From Glutinoglossum americanum (Eukaryota; Ascomycota; Geoglossomycetes; Geoglossales; Geoglossaceae): a DNA stretch of 23,914 bases. Position numbers and translations under genes: made by a program. Within the stretch, counting starts at the first letter, position 1. Each line of letters begins with the position of its first letter. This document shows, one piece after another, positions 20,895 to 23,914 of the stretch. The notes beneath the pieces were generated by a model. It did not search any database. It had not been told where the DNA came from and worked only from the letters and a program-made list of their open reading frames with translations. The DNA is taken from the NCBI GenBank assembly GCA_020080175.1, contig JAGHQL010000265.1:1-23914 (forward strand). Reading direction: 5' to 3'.

Positions 20895-21241
20895 TGTTGG
20901 GTAAGGGTCCAGTTGGTTAGTAAATAAGTTAAGAAAGAAAGCTAGCCTTAAGGAAGGCTGATAGAAAATAGAGGAGGCTATCCTATATATAATATACTAA
21001 TGTCAGGTCCTAGGAGGGTGCTGCAGGTGTCCGAGGTTTGGAGGAGTTGTTCGGGAAGTTGTCTATAGGTCAGGAAGTTGTTTATAAGTTTAGAAGTAAG
21101 TTCTCAAGCTTAAATAGGTGTTATAGCTTGGTAGGAGGCCCGGTAAGATATCAGAGGTAAATGGGCTAATGTAATAACTTTCGATATTAAGGCGACACGA
21201 AGGCACTCCGACGTCGAGGATTTTTGAGAAGTTCAGTAACA
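20895..21241 (+). mobile_element. Solo LTR-like remnant
   Basis: This 347-bp stretch begins TGTTGGG and ends AGTAACA, giving the TG...CA form with four-base inverted ends. It follows directly on the pogo-type relic, as if inserted in it. I see no clear matching flanking duplication and no second copy in the window, so the boundaries are tentative. The copy looks old. Confidence 0.35.
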
Positions 21242-21365
21242 GTGTAATATTGTACCTTACAGCAGTAACGATGGCTAACTACCTAACCTACATATAGATA
21301 AGACTTAGATATATAAGGACTAATAGGTTAACTCAATAGTTTGAGGATGACTATACGTCAGTCTG

Positions 21366-21603
21366 ACTTAGAATGTATGGTAGGCAGAATAGACTTGATT
21401 CTAACAGGCAGAAAATATAGAAGACTGATCACTAACCTCCAAGCAGGAGGTCAGTGGGTCATATATATATACATGACGACGAACGCATAATAGCTAGGAG
21501 ATTGCATTACATATGGATGAGATGTCATCGATGTCACATGAGCTAATTACCTGACTATGGAAGCTTAGTAGCCTTGCCGAGTAACTGACTGTAGGTCATG
21601 ATA
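21366..21603 (+). mobile_element. LTR-like repeat, copy A (old)
   Basis: Matches copy B at 23564-23833 in the same orientation. Shared stretches include CAGAATAGACTTGATTCTA, a CTGATC-TAACCTCC-type segment, and an end containing GGTCATGA. Copy A is more A/T-rich, consistent with age and RIP. The end has the form expected of an LTR terminus. No internal retroelement coding region is recognisable next to it. Confidence 0.5.
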
Positions 21604-22017
21604 CTATTAACCAGAATAGTAAAATACCAGAACATAAAGTAAGGAAATCTTGTTTAATTTCAGTCTAGACAAGAATATTAACTTTTTCTAAGAGCACAGG
21701 TGATAGCATCACTGGAGTTGTACAGAAATCTCAACAACATTCAGGGCATAAGATGAATTCAGCTAAAGCCTATCACTTTAGCTTACTAAGGAAAAATGAA
21801 AGGAAGCTTTCAATGCAAGTTTTGGAGAAGTGCAAGAAGATGATCGAGAGAGTGATGAAACAGTCTGCAACCCAGCAATTATAGAGAAAAAAAAGATATA
21901 GGAGATTGAATTATATGAGGTCACTATAGATGAGTTAAAATTAGAGCTCACGAGTAAATAGGTATTAACTTAAATACATGTATATAAAGAGACATAAATA
22001 ATGTATAAGGGATGCAG

Positions 22018-22330
22018 CTAGCGTTGCTTATACCACTTCCACTTGCTTCGCTGGATTGGTGCCAGCGCAGCGCCTTCGTTATGAGGGCTTTCAGGTGTGA
22101 CGTCATGTATCGCGGACCCCGCACCCCTTTTGAAGGGGGTCGCTGGCCTCATTAGGAGGACAGCGATTAGTTCTATTACATATTGAATGGCAATGGATTC
22201 TAGCTCTCTATATAGCCATACCACGAAGGCGTAACGCCGTATAGCCCGATTGTTTAGCCGTAGCGGTCATACTGACTGCGTAGATACTGGCATACTGCCA
22301 CTGCGACCCATCAGACCTACGCTAAGGTCT
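22018..22330. other. Normal-GC block after the AT-rich zone
   Basis: A G/C-richer block starts abruptly at about 22018. It holds a short hairpin, CCCCTTTTGAAGGGG near 22121-22136, and an ACGAAGGCGTAACGCCGTA segment near 22222. The 68-codon minus-strand open frame has no motif. It could be part of another repeat, but no second copy lies in the window. Confidence 0.3.
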
Positions 22331-22440
22331 AACATAATGGCACTTCTATAAAAGCTCCTTGAAGCATCTAATGCCGGCAGTTAAAGCTAGGAGTGACTGG
22401 AGCAGGATGCCAGAAATAGCTCCCTCTAAAAATGACCCTT

Positions 22441-22880
22441 TTGTGATGAGGGCTGGGGTACGATAGGGGCTGGACTACGAATGGGGCTAGAGTATAGGGG
22501 AGTACAGGAGTGGCAGGGCTGGACCACGAGGGGAGGACTGTGAGGGGGGCTAAAGCACAATAGGGGCTGAATTATGGAGGGAGCTGGAGTACAATGGGGA
22601 CTGAATCATGGGATTAGATCACGGAAGGGGGATTGGGGCTAGAGAATGACTGGGGCTGAAGAATGATTGGGGCTGGAGCACAATGGAGTTAGATCACAAG
22701 GGAGCTAAGCACGATTGAGGCTGGAGAACGTTTGGGGCTGGAGAACGGTTGGGGCCGGAGAATAATCGGGGCTAGAGAATAATTGGGGCTGGAGAATGAT
22801 TGGGGCTGGAGAACGATTGGGGCTAGAGAACGGTTGGGGCCAGAGAATAATCAGGGCTGGAGCATGATGGGGAGCTAGAA
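22441..22880. repeat. Degenerate minisatellite, 17-bp unit
   Basis: The unit TGGGGCTGGAGAACGAT recurs head to tail. It is best kept at 22719-22868, where the 17-base spacing is regular over about nine units. Upstream units from 22441 are looser and include variants such as GGGGCTGGACTACGA and GGGGCTGAATTATGG. There is no coding potential beyond low-complexity frames. Confidence 0.85.
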
Positions 22881-23563
22881 ATGGCTTCCTCCTTCATGGC
22901 GGAGGCTGGATCACAAGGAGTGGTTGACTGAGGAGAGCCAGAAATGGCTACCTTCGAAAGCGGCCAGAGTACGATAGTGAAGAGATGCCAGAAATAGCCC
23001 CTCCCCAAAAATAGCTCGTTCGAAAATGGCTCCTTTAAGAATAGGCACTGTATCGAGACTGGAAGTCATTTCAGACCTGAAACTATGCATTCTTTTGGGG
23101 CCAGTTGCCCCTCCGTCACGCTTCAGGGCGTTCATTCTGGCTTTCATCAAAAGGCCTTGATTATCCCTCCAAAAATGACACCAACTCCAGTACTGGCTCT
23201 GACCTCCAGTTTCAGCATTCCCCTTCAAAAATGACCTCACTCTACTGTCACGAATTGCCAGTTCCGGTGCCTGGAAGGCATATTGGGTGGATTCTATTAA
23301 GACGATACTAAACTAAAGGAAGAAGAGGGGTGTGGGGTGTGAGGAAGTTTATATACATATAAGCATAACACTGTGTGGCCGCACAGTGCCGGCAAGCCGT
23401 ACTCTTAACACTGAGGCTCTCCCACCGAACACCAAGGTTTAGCCTTTAACACTATAGCTTGTAGCAGCCACACATAAGCCACACGTAGACTGCTATAGTG
23501 CCACACATTAGCTACATATAGATCGCCATAGTCGTAACACAGAGCGACTTGATGTTGGCCCAA
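22881..23563. other. Repeat-rich stretch without a gene
   Basis: Short motifs such as AAAAATGACC, CCAGAAATGGCT and CAAAAATAGCTC recur irregularly between 22881 and 23235 and make the 60-110-codon minus-strand frames there low-complexity. The stretch 23390-23540 repeats CACACATAAGCCACACGTAG-like words. Nothing resembles a host gene. Confidence 0.45.
23369..23388. repeat. Near-perfect 20-bp palindrome
   Basis: CACTGTGTGGCCGCACAGTG equals its own reverse complement except for one mismatched pair near the centre. It contains GGCC at the centre. Function unknown; it may belong to an LTR or other repeat terminus. Confidence 0.6.
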
Positions 23564-23833
23564 TTTAGAATGTAGAGTAGACAGAATAGACTTGATTCTA
23601 GTAAGCAGGAGATGTAGAAGAACTGATCGCTGACCTCCAGCGGGAGGCCAGCGAGCTACTTATATACACGACGGGCATTCAACAATAGACCAGACGTCAT
23701 AAAGCAATAAGGATGTATGCTTGCGGAATCCATATAGCCATATAGGCGAGTCGCCGTTTGCGTAACCCGAGCTAGTTACCCGGCCGCAGAGGCCTAAATG
23801 GCCTCACCGGGTAACCGACTGCGGGTCATGACA
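23564..23833 (+). mobile_element. LTR-like repeat, copy B
   Basis: Same family as 21366-21603, in the same orientation and less A/T-shifted. It ends GGTCATGACA. Its 5' limit is uncertain because similarity to copy A fades upstream of about 23560; a TGTCAC at about 23238 could be the true start. What follows (23834-23914) is G/C-rich and runs off the window. Confidence 0.5.
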
Positions 23834-23914
23834 GTATGACGGCCGCTTATATAAGCTGGGCCGCGAAGGTTGGGTGCCGCGGGCGTCGAGGCCGAGCTAG
23901 CCCTAGAGGGCCGG

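Larger units (their letters stand above)
20150..22010. other. AT-rich block of mutated transposon remnants
   Basis: Base composition changes sharply at about 20150 to A/T-rich sequence with many TA steps, and returns to normal at about 22010. Such blocks in ascomycetes commonly arise by repeat-induced point mutation of transposons; this is inferred from composition and the transposon relics inside. No host gene is readable. The stretch 20150-20470 and the stretch 21604-22010 hold nothing I can assign beyond their composition. Confidence 0.7.

Noticed and set aside
20895-23833. One complete LTR retrotransposon between the LTR-like repeats
   Set aside because: No recognisable retroelement coding region lies between them; the interval holds a minisatellite and unassigned DNA. 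They are treated as separate remnants.

Overview
The window looks like genomic DNA of a filamentous ascomycete (Pezizomycotina). Introns are short (45-74 bp in most cases), with GTRNGY donors, CTNAY branch sites and YAG/AAG acceptors. There is an NLR-type STAND gene with a fungal HeLo-like N-terminus, a receptor-like seven-helix membrane protein, and an AT-rich stretch of mutated transposon copies of the kind left by RIP. No species is named because nothing in the sequence fixes one.

Layout. (1) 1-1195, minus strand: the first three exons of an unrecognised gene that runs off the left edge; its third exon has no Met codon and is easily missed. (2) 1196-5385: long non-coding stretch. (3) 5386-7267, plus strand: a four-exon, seven-helix GPCR-like membrane protein with a long proline-rich tail. 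(4) 7268-12500: gene-poor. It holds a possible 60-residue two-exon gene (9034-9290) and the eroded remains of at least one minus-strand gene, an AAA-ATPase-like (PF09820-type) protein at about 9922-11411. A diverged repeat lies on each side of this block. (5) 12501-19309, minus strand: the centrepiece, a HeLo-like / NACHT / ankyrin NLR of about 1315 codons in six exons. Its last exon carries 18 near-identical 33-residue ankyrin repeats. (6) 14775-17250: a 2476-bp Mutator-like element (MULE) inserted in that last exon. It has 113-bp terminal inverted repeats, a perfect 8-bp target duplication and a FAR1/MULE transposase. (7) 19310-23914: eroded plus-strand coding pieces, then an AT-rich graveyard with a pogo/Fot-type transposase relic and LTR remnants, a 17-bp minisatellite, and a second copy of one LTR-like repeat at the right edge.

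How the parts relate. The NLR encodes the expected parts of a fungal non-self recognition or programmed-death switch: N-terminal effector domain, NACHT ATPase, and a repeat sensor whose units are homogenised but differ at a few positions. The MULE separates the NACHT region from the sensor. Removing the element and one target copy gives an exact open frame across the junction, so the insertion is the main recent lesion. An independent one-base deletion appears to lie in the second NLR exon. The element itself looks young: 110 of 113 TIR bases match, and the transposase keeps one frame interrupted only by two stop codons.
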